From Seriola aureovittata (taxonomy: Eukaryota > Chordata > Actinopteri > Carangiformes > Carangidae), in NCBI RefSeq assembly GCF_021018895.1, contig NC_079377.1, positions 13,974,501 through 14,038,500 on the forward strand: a stretch of 64,000 nt of DNA, written 5' to 3'. The notes below the pieces were generated by a model, which was not told the origin of the DNA, searched no databases, and saw nothing but the letters and a program-made list of their open reading frames with translations. Each line of letters opens with the position of its first letter. Position 1 is the first letter of the stretch. Below, in pieces: positions 1 to 40,900 of the stretch. The translations under genes and the position numbers were made by a program.

Positions 1-924
1 AATTTTAAAATTCAGTCTATTCCTTTGGACTTTCACACCAGCCATTCCTCCTGATATTCTGAGCAGTATAATTTTGGGAACCCGGGTTTGATATCACCCT
101 CATCGAACCTCAGAGGCCCTCCCTTTTATTCATATTAAATGGAACTGATCCATGTCAGAGCTTTTAAATGTCATCCCCATTTATCTTCATTTTTGTTCTC
201 ACTCATCAACTATAGCAACGCAAGAATTTCAAGATTGGTATTTTTGTAATTCGCTTATCCATTTCAGAGTCTAGAGTTTGATTTAATAAAGTTAATTCAG
301 CTCCCTCTATGGGCAGAACAGGAAAATCCCTTTAGTTGTTATTGGAGACGGAAACCACAGGCGGAAGATAAAGAATCTTCAGTTTTAACTAAAGAAGCGG
401 ATTTCTGGCACAGATTTCACCTCAGAATCATTTGTAGAAGTTGGATAATAAAGCTTTCTGACTCTCCGCTTTGTTTTTTGCAGTATTAAGCATCAAGGCT
501 AATGTTTATGTGTGTGTTATTAGAGCTGGTATTGATCTGCTAACTGGGCAGCCTTGGGAGGCTCTTTAGCTCTAATCAGAGAAGATAGATGAGCCTCGTG
601 TGTCTGACTGAACGAACCTAGGGGAGAACAAGAAAACCAGAACCTTAATTACTACCACCCATTTACCTAATGGAACTCTGCTCGTCTCTACTGCGTGCTA
701 GATTGCTAAACTAATTATCTACCCCCATTAGCCCACAGACCTATAGAATCGCACCCACGTAACCTTGTGTGTTTCTTCAGCATCTGTCCTTGTGTCTCTA
801 CATTTTCCATTCTGATTCCCTGTCCATCAGATTTTGTCTCTTTGCTTTGACTCCACACTTTTGTTCAGTGTTTTGATTGTGATCTCAGTCTCTTTTTTTT
901 TTCCTGATTTCTCTGTTTTTCTAG
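1..924 (+). other. PARG intron sequence, no exon recognised
   Basis: This stretch lies immediately upstream of the first recognisable PARG exon and ends in a pyrimidine-rich tract and a CTAG acceptor at 921-924. I looked for the preceding PARG exon and saw nothing in any frame that resembles the family. It is therefore most simply intronic. The short open frames over 827-1151 are in the wrong frame or strand relative to the PARG exon. Confidence 0.6.
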
Positions 925-15496
<14,572 letters not shown>

Positions 15497-18400
15497 CACG
15501 GGGAGAGCTCCAACTCAACCTCCCTTCCCCTGTCTCTTTGTGTAATAGAGACTCCAGGTTCAAAAATGTGCTCTCAGTCTTGTGCTTACAATCACTTATT
15601 TCTCTCACACATACACTCCCTTTAAGTTTGTGACCCCCCCAACACACAAACTACCAAAACACAGTTTTGCCTTTCTCGCTGGTGGTATTATAGGAGCCTT
15701 GTAGTCCGCCACCAAATGTGGTGAAATGTTTCAGAGACTTATAGCAATAGTAAATCCTGGTTGCTGTTAGGCCTTTTCTTTACACTAAATGTGATGTGGA
15801 ATTCTTTTGTTTTTACATACTAATTACAAATATGGCCAAATAGTCATTATATGCATGGTTGGACACTTTTCACTACTGATAATCCAGGATTCCTGGTTAT
15901 CTTATATTGTGTTTGCTACCTTTTTTTTTTTTTGGATGAGTTGTCTTCTCTGTTTACCATACCCAGGCTGTGGTGAGGTTCCTGAATGCAGAGAGATGAT
16001 GAGATGCCATACTGTAGTCTATGCATGGGTAACATTTATTTATCGAATATTCTACAAATATATGCTGCTCTTTTATATCCTCTTAGGATGCGGAACTTCA
16101 ACACACATATTGTCCTTAAGGCTTATGTTAATACGAGTGAAAAATGATCAATGAAATTGACACTTGTATGAGAATCATTTCAGATGAAACAGATATTTAT
16201 GGTCATCGTCATCTTAGACCATTGATTCTATCATTTTCACACATGTTCAGTGTTAAGCACAGTACTGATACTGTATTTACAAATAAATGGGGGAGCAGAT
16301 AAAGAAAGAATTGCACGCAAAATATTATTTTTGTTAATGTTTTTACTCAACATTTACTTTGGGGATGTGGTTATGGGTTTTTTTAATTATTTGCTGTATT
16401 TCCTGATTGATGGTGTGGGTTTTATTTAATGATAGATTCATAAAGGCTGTAAATGTATTGCATAGTACTGTACTTTAGGTTTTTAGGTTGTACTCTTTTT
16501 ATTATAATTTCTTAATTAAAGTATATCCTGTTAACATTGTATTTCTCAGTTAACATCAATATGATTTACTGACTAATGACCAAAGGATCTGTACAATACA
16601 AGCAAAAACTTAACAAGGTCGTGTGGAGATCAGCTATTTAAAGGCTGCATAGCCTCACCTCGGGTAACTAATTTTAATGTTAACTAAAAAATGATGTCAA
16701 GAAGTCATTTCAGCAGTATTCTCAGTATGTTTCTTTACGTCCGGGTAATTGAATTATTCATAGATCATCTTGAAATAATAGATTTAATTGCATGACTGTT
16801 GCCTTCATCAGAGAGAATTCATTTCTTTTTTTATGCGTGTCTTTGAAACTGTGCCTTGGCACCACAGATTTCTCTTTTAATTTAATGAAATCATACATTA
16901 TTTAATATTTGAAATGTGATTGATTTTTGTGATAGCACGTGTACCAAGGGCTGTCAGACAAATTTAATTCTAGCTCCAAACATGCTTTATTAGATGAATT
17001 AGGGTTCCTAAATAGCCTCATGACGTGGACTTCCATAAATGGTGTGTAGGCTTGGCTTGGGTAAGTGGATTAGACATTATCTGCTTCTCCCGCTCTTTGT
17101 ACCGAGCCCAGCATTGACCAAATGAGCTGTGGACTCAGTCATGGACACAGTCAATTTGGTTTGGCAGACCTGACTGTTTATGGCTGCTGTGAGCCTGAGT
17201 CATCTGAACATTAACTTTTTGGTTAGGTTACTGGTGCCTTCTGGATCAAATCTGTCATTACTCCTTGGACACTTAACATTGACACTGAATGAATCCCACA
17301 AATGAATAATGACAATCAAAAAAACAGTGATGGATGTATTAAGACATTTTTCAGCTTTTGCACATTGTCAAAAACACTTTCACCAGAAATAGGAGGTTGG
17401 AAAATAGTCTCATGTTTAATTTTCCCCCATGCACAAGAAATGTTTCCAACATCAAACAGCTGCTCCAGTCTTGTCCTGTATAGTGATGTAATTATTCTAA
17501 ACAGGATGTAATTTAACACCAATCCCTGTTACCCAGCAGCACAGGTCTTTTCATCGATGAACATTATTAATAAAACGCCAGAAAGCCACTGTTCTTCGCT
17601 CCATCTCTGTCAGGCAGCAACGCCACCACAACAAAATGGCATTTCAGTTAATAATTGCCTGACCCTGCGTTCTCTAGGTCAGCTGGAGAGCAGCACCAAA
17701 CCCAAACTCAAATCATGAAAAAGGAAGAACTGTCTCTTTGAGGGAACACTCATTATTAAAGTGGGTTTTTTTAGAGTGAATATATTGTGGCTGTGCATGA
17801 AAACACTTGGCGATATCCAGCTAAATGGTTAAATTAAAGTTACAGGATGAAAAGGGAGGCTGGTTTGTACAAAGGTAACCAGTTTAAAAGCCACATAATG
17901 ACACTCTGATCAATGGCATGTTTTAATATCTAGACCTACACTATTCTGTCTGGTAAATCCTCTTACAACTCGTGCCCACTTCACCCCCCCCCCCTTTTTT
18001 TTTTTCAGTGGTGTGTGATTGTCATGATGGATAATACTGTTCCTTCCTGTGCCAGCAAGTATGACTGATGAAAATCTAGATGAGGAGGAGAGCAGGCTTA
18101 GGGAGGGGGAAGGAAAGAGGCAGGAGAGAGGGAGTGAGGGAGGGCCAATTATCTTATTGTTTAACCCACTCAAGGTAGAAGCCCATCAATCTGAAACCAC
18201 TTGCTCAAATGACTCATGTTCAGGCTTTCTAAAAGTTTAATTGGCTTATATAATTAACACTGAGGGGAAAGACATATGTGTGATGTAACTTAGAGGGGAA
18301 AAAAATGAGTGTGTGCCAGGGCTCATAGATTTGAAGTGACAGGATTGAAGTAAGTAAACCAAGACACCACAAACCACAAACCTCACAATAATTAACCTCC

Positions 18401-18540
18401 TGATATTTTTTGTATCATTTAAAAAAAAAAAAAATCTGGAAATAGAAAATTATCTGGAAATATAATGAATTTTATGGATTGTTTTTCTATCTCTGTGTCC
18501 CTGAGCTGGTGTGTTTGGCTGTAATTTAGGCACCACTGGC
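15497..18540. other. PARG 3' UTR and PARG-OGDHL intergenic DNA
   Basis: The segment follows the PARG stop codon. The 3' UTR probably occupies its first part; an AATAAA hexamer lies around 16281. The rest is AT-rich with poly(T), poly(A) and poly(C) runs (for example 17985-18006 and 18420-18434). I see no convincing exon, RNA gene or intact transposon. The small open frames here have no recognisable homology. Confidence 0.6.
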
Positions 18541-18720
18541 ACCTTTGGGTGCAGCAGGCTGCTTGCTTTGCGGAGGAAGCACCACCTGACAGGCGGGGGG
18601 CGTGTCAAACCGTGGCTGCTGCTGCTCTCCGATCTGTGTCACCTTCACTGATACCTGTCCTACTTTTTACCTGCACCCCTCGGCGATGACAATACAGTCG
18701 AAGAGCGGTGCAGTCTAAGG
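18541..18720 (+). promoter_or_regulatory. Candidate OGDHL promoter and 5' non-coding exon
   Basis: A locally GC-richer patch with GC-box-like sequence (GGCGGGGGGCGTG, around 18593) is followed by a possible splice donor, AAG|GTAAAT, whose GT begins at 18720. The OGDHL start codon sits only 2 nt inside its own exon (acceptor TATAG at 19406-19410), so at least one upstream non-coding exon is required. This is the best candidate I see, but the transcription start cannot be fixed from sequence alone. Confidence 0.35.
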
Positions 18721-19412
18721 TAAATGTAATTTTTAGAAATAAAACATGGGTGACATTTGAAAAACCACCGTCCTGCTTTTTTTTTTTCCCGTGATGCCGC
18801 GCTTTTGCAGTGTCAGAGACAAGGGGAGATTATGAGGATTTGTGTTGACGTTGAGGGATTAGAGGTCCAGGGACACCGTAGCAGACCCAGAATGAACTAG
18901 GCAATGTTTAAGCATTGATGTCGGCGCTGTGTCCTGACGCAAACAGTAAAGCATCCTGCAGGAAAAGGTGAGGAAGTTGTAGCAGCGGGTTATACTGCAG
19001 TAACAGACCACCATACTTGGTTGGACTCTTCGCGGTTACGCGCTTTTTTTATTTTTTGCAGCTGGAGCGACTTCGCGCAGAAACAGACTCACAGGCCGTT
19101 ACATGGCTGTTAGTCATGTAATGGCTTTACATCAAATGTATGCCGCTTCGATCAGTGGAGATTCCACTGAAAATACACGCTTGTAAAGGTCATTTAATCC
19201 ACGACGAGTCTGTGCGCAATTATAGTTTATGCGTAACCTATAATCAGTTTGTGCAGCTGAGGTATTGTTTTCTGTGTGACATTCAGAAACTTCTCATTCA
19301 GAGGATGCTTTGTAATAAAATTGTGACGTCAAATTTTTACTAATGCACACTTTTCTGCAAAAAATTCAAGATGTTTGCAACCAATTTTCTCTTTCTCTGT
19401 GTGTCTATAGCC

Positions 19413-32979
<13,567 letters not shown>

Positions 32980-33847
32980 TGGAGATCTGAAATGAGAACC
33001 AGGCTGGAGGTGCAGTTTCATCTCCGACCACCATAGTCTATTTATTCTATGAAGTCTTCACATGGCACAGTTTTACAACTCTTATAGATTTGTGACAATC
33101 TGAAGCATAGTCTTAGTAAGCGTCATTCTAACCCCTGATAACCTTATGTGAAAGATTAGTCTGCAGCACTAGCTGATTTATGCTTGAATCAGTCTACACA
33201 ATATTTACGTCTGTAGAGATGGTCACCGCAACAGATTAAGAGATCATGATTTTGTTCCGACTTGAACGAGATCTGTGTCAGACTACATGTTGAATCCCAA
33301 CCAGTCATACTGTAGCTTGCAGACCTTCATGACCTGCAACAGCTGTGGTGTCAGAGGCGTCATGGAGGACACTGAAGATGTTATTAAAGTAGGTGGAAGA
33401 TGACAAAAAATACTACTACCACTACTACTACATGCAAGTCTTTCTATGATATGTCCTATATGCAGAATCAGTTGTCTTTCTGTAATGCACTAATGTAATG
33501 CATTTGACAGAGCAGCAAATTGTTGTGGCCAGTATTCATTGCTATTCCCTGGCCATGCCCCATGTCAAATCAAATCATGTCATTTTTATTTATATATCCC
33601 AAAATCACCCTCTGTCAACCTTTATCTTTATTCCCTGAATTTGGAGAGGGAAAACCTCCACATGTAGGCTGATCCCAGCTTTACTGCAACAATCTGCACT
33701 TTATTCAACCAACACTATTCAGCAAAGGGCCTTTATGGTCGTTTTGGTACAGTACAGTGTGTGTTTATAGAGTGTTGTCTAAAGGGAACTAGACACATTT
33801 CAGCCTCTACAGGGTGCTAAACCTCCAACACCGTGATTTCAAAATAA
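32980..33847 (+). other. Probable OGDHL 3' UTR
   Basis: The region runs from the OGDHL stop codon to the first good AATAAA hexamer on this strand (33842-33847). Another AATAAA near 34753 is an alternative end. A repeat-derived segment lies inside it (33566-33660). The transcript end is inferred, not observed. Confidence 0.45.
33566..33660 (+). mobile_element. Fragment of a common fish repeat in the OGDHL 3' UTR
   Basis: The segment contains TTTTTATTTATATATCCCAAAATCAC followed by a GGAGAGGGAAAACCTCC-type stretch. I recognise these as parts of a very frequent teleost dispersed element with a TTTATTTATATAGCCCAA core. The boundaries are uncertain because the copy is diverged. Confidence 0.5.
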
Positions 33848-34369
33848 AGGTTACTTGCAAAATTATTCTACAAACATTAAATATAATCACTCCATCACAG
33901 AATTTTCACTTGAGCACCTACTGTAGATAAGTGGTGAAGTAATAACAGTACCTCCAATAACATTCACACACCAAAATTCAAATTTGTGACAATCACTGTT
34001 TTATGCAATAGCTTTAGTACTGTAGATAGCTCCATTGCTTTTATGCAGAATACTATTGTAAATTTATAGTATTGATTCACATTTGTATTGATTTTTGTAA
34101 ATGATGACCAGATGCACACAAAACACTGACCGTTGTACTTAAGCACTGAATGTATATCACATATCACCGATATGAAGACTGTTCTCAAATTAAACACAGC
34201 AGTAGGTTTTCTGCCTGTATTTACGTGGGCTACCTTAGCTGTAAATGAAAGAGAGTTTGTTGTCACACCTCACTTCACCAGGAGACATGAGCCAGCTGGC
34301 ATAGAGACTTGCAGCCATGTTTTCTACTTAGGACATAAGGCTCGGCTTCCTCTTCAGAGGCTGAGGGAT

Positions 34370-34414
<45 letters not shown>

Positions 34415-35288
34415 GCAAAGCCTTGGATGCTTTGAGAGCAATATTGACGCTTGGTTGTCAAATTAAAATCCCCAGGTATTTAACAGAATTGATATTAGTT
34501 ACTTCTCTGCTTTGTAATGCTCCGTAAAATTATGCCTCTTGTTTAACTGTACTGTAGCTTTCCTTTTCCACTTACAGCTGAAGATTTAACCATAAGCCAT
34601 GCACAAACATCAGCTTCCATATTAAATGACTTTATAGGTTTATGTATTGTACTTAATTAATAGAAGAAAAATACGTCCACATATCTGTTTGGGTACTGAA
34701 ACATACGCACAGCTTGATGAGGTTGTACTAACACTAGGAATAATGACACATACAATAAAATATCTTTAAGATCAATAACGTGCTTTGGTCGTCATGTTTA
34801 GTTGTATGTAACGCTGGATATTTTATTTGTGAAAAAACAAATGTGTATGGTTTAATGAAATAAATACATAGGAGCAATACTTATAGATGAACCAATCCAT
34901 TAGGGGCAAATATTTAATGTTTAGCCCCCATTGATATCTCACCTATCATCTTCTGTGAATCATACTCTCTGCAGCTCCCCTTTAAGTAAACAGGGCACAG
35001 TGCACAGGGTGGACTTCACATGGCTGATTCATTATTTTCCCATGGACCCACAAATCAATGGTGAATTTTATTACCTGTTTCCAGGTTTTCTGTGTCCCTG
35101 TGGTAATTACATAAACAATTTAAGAATATGTTTCAAGTCAGTCCAAATATAAACTAAGACAATAAATGTGTTAACATAAATCCCCCCCCCCCCCCCCAAA
35201 AGACTGGCCCACAAGTACAAATCTGCAATTAAGCAAATTACCATCACCAACTGACAATGTGGTAAATCATGTTTTATACATTCAAATG
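33848..35288. other. OGDHL/UPF0728 convergent intergenic segment with (CA)n
   Basis: The 3' ends of OGDHL (+) and the UPF0728 gene (-) face each other across this 1.4-kb AT-rich interval. It holds a (CA)n array at 34371-34408, a poly(C) run around 35184-35198 and AATAAA hexamers on both strands (near 34753 on +, 35067-35072 on -). No exon is evident. Confidence 0.6.
34371..34408 (+). repeat. (CA)n microsatellite
   Basis: About 19 uninterrupted CA dinucleotides between the convergent OGDHL and UPF0728 genes. Confidence 0.95.
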
Positions 35289-35795
35289 TCAGGCTCTGTT
35301 AACTTTAGCATTCTCCACAGCAGCAACAGCCTCCTTGCAAACAGGGTCCAGTTTTCCATCTCCGCCTTCAGGGGAGAAAGCACAACAGGTTGCCAGACTG
35401 TAACATCACACAGTGATCGTCATTAGGTAACATTTATACTCTTCGCTTTCCGTAAAGGAAACCAAACTCACCGAACTCCAGCTGCTTTATATGACAGGTG
35501 AAGACGAGCTCCCCGTTGACCACGAGCTCCACCTTGTTCCACTCCTTCGTTTCTTTCAAGATGCACTGGTGCCCGCTCACAGTCAGTGCGGCTGCAGACA
35601 TATTGGACGGTCAGTGTTTAGCCTCACCTCACCTGAAAGCTGAGGGAAGCAGTCGACTTGCAGGTGTTCTAATGGGACTCGGGTGGGAAAAAGAAACGTA
35701 CCTCGGAGACCCTGCAGGCGGAAGGTCCTGTGTTGTACAACTCCGCTGGATTCATACGGTCCGTAGCAAATTGTCACCTGCGCGCTCGACGGCAT
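35289..35795 (-). CDS. UPF0728 family small protein (C10orf53 homologue), 3 exons
   Basis: Minus-strand exons in transcription order: 35795-35702, 35591-35472 and 35365-35289. They total 291 nt or 96 residues (the human C10orf53 protein has 93). All introns are GT-AG with strong donors (GTACGT, GTGAGT). The start was chosen because MPSSAQVTICYGPYESSGVV aligns with the family N-terminus, and is followed by FRLQGL. Later landmarks are EWNKVELVVNGELVF, CHIKQLEFGGDGKLDP and a C-terminal VENAK helix. The family has no established function. No signal peptide or membrane segment is visible. The position between OGDHL and CHAT is the same as in human. The gene is transcribed toward OGDHL and in the same direction as CHAT. 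Confidence 0.92.
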
Positions 35796-36071
35796 TGTTT
35801 GTTGTTACCATGGGGAACTCACAACACACACACACGGCTTACTGTCCAGCTAGTATCCAGGAATCCCATTTCCTTCACTCGTTAAAACAAACAAACTTTA
35901 CTCATCATAAGTTTTAACAATTCGGAGAGTGTTATCAAACAGGCTACTTTTTCCTTAACTGGACGGTTATTTAGTTTGGGCTGGTTCTTGTATCAGGCCA
36001 GTGTGTGGAAGGAGAGACATGAGGCTAAAATACTGTGTGAGGTGAAAGGGACATGCTGAAAACAACGAGAT

Positions 36072-36203
<132 letters not shown>

Positions 36204-37926
36204 CACTTCCCGATGTCATCCTCTCTGATGCTCCTTATAACTGGAGAACTGGCCCGAGAATCATCACGTTTTATGTTTTCTTCAGTATCACAGTAATCCA
36301 CTGATAGTTGTCAGTACATATAATGATAGATAGCAAACAGGAACTGGAAATAGTGAATTCGGCATACTTAATTTTTCAAAAATGTAAACAAATATTGTTT
36401 TTTAAAAATCTGAATCCATGGCAACATGCTTCCTGTTTCTTGTGAAAGTTTACATTTGTTAATTGTTCAACAGCCTATTCAATGTTTGATAGCTGTAATT
36501 ATGAGCTACAATGAGTAGTCTACTACTACTACTACTAATAATAATAATCATTATCATTGCCTACTGTAATTCCATCACAGGACAATAATACTGGTACATT
36601 CATGTTGATCAAAGTGCATTGTCTGTAAAATAAAAAAGTATATTTGAGATAAAAAGTCGTATGAAGTGAAAAGCTTGATAAAAATGGGTCATGGGGTGAT
36701 TTTAAAAAAAAAAAAAAAAAAAAAAAATCAAATAGCGGTATCCTGATTCCATAATTGGTCCATAAACACTGGTATGATCTGTTGCTTCAGCAGCTGTAAT
36801 GCACTAAGTGGGTTAATGTGTAAACTGATGTTTTCCATACTTAGCATAATCAGAGATTTGTTAAAACCCAAACATGTTACTGAAATGAACAGAAGTTTTC
36901 ACTTTATTTTGGTTTCTATGTTTTAATCTTCAACTATACTCTATAAATACAATTTGACAGTAAACACAGTGATCACCTCTGTTTAGTAAGTTTCATATAC
37001 TTACTTTTTAAACGTGCATTTACATCCTATAACACTATATCATACAAAAATAAATAACTTAATTGATATTCTGCTCATAAATGTACAAATACACAGTTGC
37101 TCATACTTAACATTCTTTGATAAACTAAAAAGTATCCCTTGAAAATCATAGTCAGTTGCTCTCTGTTTATTAGATCCAACAAACACAGTGTCAGTCCCAA
37201 CAGAGAACTGTGTGAACTGTCCAATGATTTTATAAAAGGATACTTTTTAGTACCATATGTATTGTTGGTGCAATAGACAACAATTAATGAAGACAATTAC
37301 ATGGAAATTGCATAGAAGACTGTAGTTTCACAATGTACCATAATCTTCAGAAAATCATTAGATAGCAGCATGCGATTTTGCAAAGTGACACCTGAGACAA
37401 TCAGCCATGTGTCACATATCTGAGACTACTCTTGCCCTGTCAAACTGACTGACAGGCTTCATGGACGAAAGGATGCAGACATGGGGAAGGGAGAACATTT
37501 GCTCATTTCCCACCAACCTTAACTGTAGCACTGGATGTCATCCAACAATAAATTTACTCCTTTCTTTGGCTGATTCATCTCAATTTAGACTTGTATTGAA
37601 TTTGTATCTACATACATTAGCTATTTTGACAGACATTTCAATTCCTGTTGTATATTGGATTTTTTTTTTTTGACCACAGCTGAAAATGTCATCTATAATA
37701 ACCAAACTCCTCTAATATTCTCTAAGAATATAGTAGGTTAGATGATCATCAGCACTTGAAACATTTTACAACATACAACACAACAGCTTTACATAACATT
37801 TTGTATCACAGTTACAGTGTATATTTTGTGAATGAGACTGAGAGAAATTACATTATTGCAGCACAAAAACATACATTTAAAATCACACCACCACTATTTT
37901 CACTGGCACTGACAGATTGCTATGAT
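36204..37926. other. CHAT 3' flank, probably including its 3' UTR
   Basis: AT-rich sequence with a long poly(A) run (about 36702-36727) and an inverted repeat (37124-37251). AATAAA hexamers on the minus strand (complements of 37166-37171 and 36902-36907) are candidate CHAT polyadenylation signals. I see no coding exon in this interval. Confidence 0.5.
37124..37251. repeat. Imperfect long inverted repeat downstream of CHAT
   Basis: The outer arms ACTAAAAAGTATCC (37124-37137) and its exact complement (37238-37251) are followed inward by further matching AAAATCAT and CAGTT segments with small gaps. Each arm is about 35 nt. The roughly 58-nt loop contains an AATAAA on the minus strand. It could be a MITE remnant or a structured 3' UTR element. 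Confidence 0.7.
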
Positions 37927-40900
37927 TTACTTCCGGTCTTCAAAGCTTGTGCCTCTTCCTGTGAATGAAGTCTGGGTTTGAGCCTCCACTTTAGTTTGGT
38001 CTGGCGTCTTCACCATAACCTGTGGCAGTGTTTGCTGATTCCTGGTCAAGTCAGACGATCTCTGAGGGGTTTTATTTTGCCAGTTTGTTTCCGTTTGTGT
38101 GTGCGTCTCCAGTGTCTTAGCCTTTCTTTGCTCGGCTGGATTGGAGCCGCAGTTGCATTTATTGCACAGATCCCTCATGTCCAGGAGTCCCTGCACCAGA
38201 CACTTGACTAATTCTGCTGAACATGTCTGTGGGCTCTCGCGGAAACTGGACACAGAGAAGATAATGTGGTCTGACTGAGGATTGTAGCACGCTCCATATC
38301 CATTTGGAACCACGGGTCCGTAGCAGCAGAACATCTCAACGGTAGTCGGGACCTGAGGGAAGAGGGAATGCAGAATCAGTACTGTACAGTTTTACTCTTT
38401 TACTCAAATACTGCTGCAGTTGGAAATGTTTAGATAAGACTATTAAGATGTGTGTTGCAAATTTTGATAACTGTCAGTTTGATAAATTAAACCTAAATTG
38501 ACTAAAAGTGGCATCTTATTAAAAACATCCCTTTAGTAGCACAATATAGAAACACTATACAGTAGAAATAGGACAAGTATGTGCTATAGTGCTAATAACA
38601 GGCCTCCTCTGGGACTTTAGTACTGCACTTCGCACAAGAAAAAGAAAAGAATGATCAAAATTGAGTATGAGGCTTTTAGTCTCTAGTATTGGTCAAGCTC
38701 CGAAAATGAAATAATTCACCTAATTAGTGTCTTTGTCCTTGGCTTGTCAGTGCCCACTTCTTTCAAACCTTACTCCTTCAGTTTTGTTGCAAAGACTTTT
38801 TCTCTGTTAAAACGTTTAAGTCCCAAGTGTCGGCACAAGCTGAGAAAACTTTATCTGGGATATCTTTTCAGAGTTTAGAAAGCACCTTTCAGAGGACTAT
38901 AGTACTGCTTTCACAGGCTGAGACGTAGTCCTTGTGTCAAGTAAACAGAACTTCATGTGTAGAAGTGGTGCTGCTCTAATACATCTATTATTAAGTATAA
39001 TTTCAGTTTAATGTTTTAAAATCAGATACCTGACTTGTAGAGAGAATGAACTGATTACTGATGAGATAGGCGTCGTCTTTAAATATCCCCGGCTTCTCTA
39101 TCTTCAGTTCACGTGCAATTTCACGAAGTCCTAGTAGGTGATTGTCTATTGCCATCCCTGTAATAGCCTGAAAAACAAAATGCATGTAAGCATGTTAATG
39201 TATTTTCTTTGATAAGCAAAGTAAACATTGTAATACTGTATATCAGTGGACGAGGGAGTTACCAGAATAGTATACTTTGTCTGTGCTGTAATGGCACCAT
39301 GTAACATCTCCATCTTTTCTGTGTCCTGGAGAAGTAAACAACTGAGAATCAATACCAGGCTATTAAATCTCCTTTACTTACACTAAGCATAGTTTTTCAT
39401 TGTAAAGGACATCAACACAGACTGAAGTAAAAGATTGAATCACACTATTTAAAGCAAACAAAACTGACAGTTTCAATTCATTATTCAAACTGATTTTTTA
39501 CTCTGCAGCAGCATTCATTTTACATGGACAGAAAGGCTGTAGCATCCACGATAAAACATCTTACGCTTGTGCTGAGCATCCCATCAGTCATTGCTTTGAC
39601 AAAGGCCAGGGCTTCGGGTGTGGCAGAGCGGATGTTGTCCACTCTGCCTTCCTGAAAACGTCGTATGGAAGCGCTCTCATAGGTTGACACCGGTCTACCA
39701 TGACATCTAGAGTAAAGAGAAGGCCTTGTAGGTTGGAGGCCCAGGTTAATGTGACATATGAGAATCTGTCCTGTAACATTTAGCTTGGTCTTACCGGTAG
39801 TAGGCCAACTGAAGAGCAACCTGGATATAGGCGTCTGGACTCATTTTCTGCTTCTTGATGAACTCCTTCCCATAATCGTAGAATTTGTGGACATTCATGT
39901 CCAGATTTCTCACCAGCCTGAGCAGATAAGAATAAATCCTGCTATGAATTGAAAGCATTAATTCATTTGTTTGATTGTACAGAAGGCACAGTAAACCCAG
40001 ACCTCTGGAGTTTGTCAGCAGAGGAGGCGAGGAGCTTGTGAATCTCTGGAGTGCATTTCCAGCGGAGTCTGCGTGGTGCAGGCAGCTCGCTCACACTTGC
40101 AGCTCTGACCAGCTTTGATGGGCTGCCAATCCTGATGTCAAATGGGAATATAATATAATTTAGCTTTTTTTTTCTAAGCTTATGTCATCAAATATCACAC
40201 ACACACACACACACGCACGCACACATTTTGCTTTTCCAATATCCAATTGCATTTAATTTCTTACATGTATTTGAGTAGATACTCTGTGCACTGCACGAGG
40301 ACGATTCCTTCAAACGGCGAGTGCTCACATACGACTCCACAGCAGCCGCCAGCTCCTACGACAAACTGACACAGTCATGCTATCTTCAGTTGAGTTGATT
40401 CAAACTTCAGTGCTACATTATCTAAGATTCAGTTAATTTGCAGGTCCAGTTTAATTAATGTTCCCTCCTTCACATTTCATTCGTACTTTACACCCTTCAG
40501 TGTAGAAATTATTTAGAGAGGAAGCCTCCAACTCTCCAGGTAGTGGATGTTAATCATATATTTAATTCAAGCAATCTGAATTCTTTATCAAAACTATTCC
40601 ACCAAAGTTCATGCTAATGACATTTCTCCAGCTAAGGGCCTGTAATCCAGTGGGAACATCCACTCTCCATCAGAATTTCTTTAAATGTTGAATCCTAATT
40701 TAGCATGGGATCGGCTTATTACGTCCACTGGCACTGTGAGAGATAAAGCTGAATTCTTTCATCAGTTATGTCTGTCATGTTTCTTGGTAATTAAAGAGGT
40801 AAATTGATCCTATTGTACATCATCCACCATTAAATCATTTTATCCTTAAGAAATAAACATTAAAGTGGTTTGACTTGATAACTCACTGACCTGCATGGGC

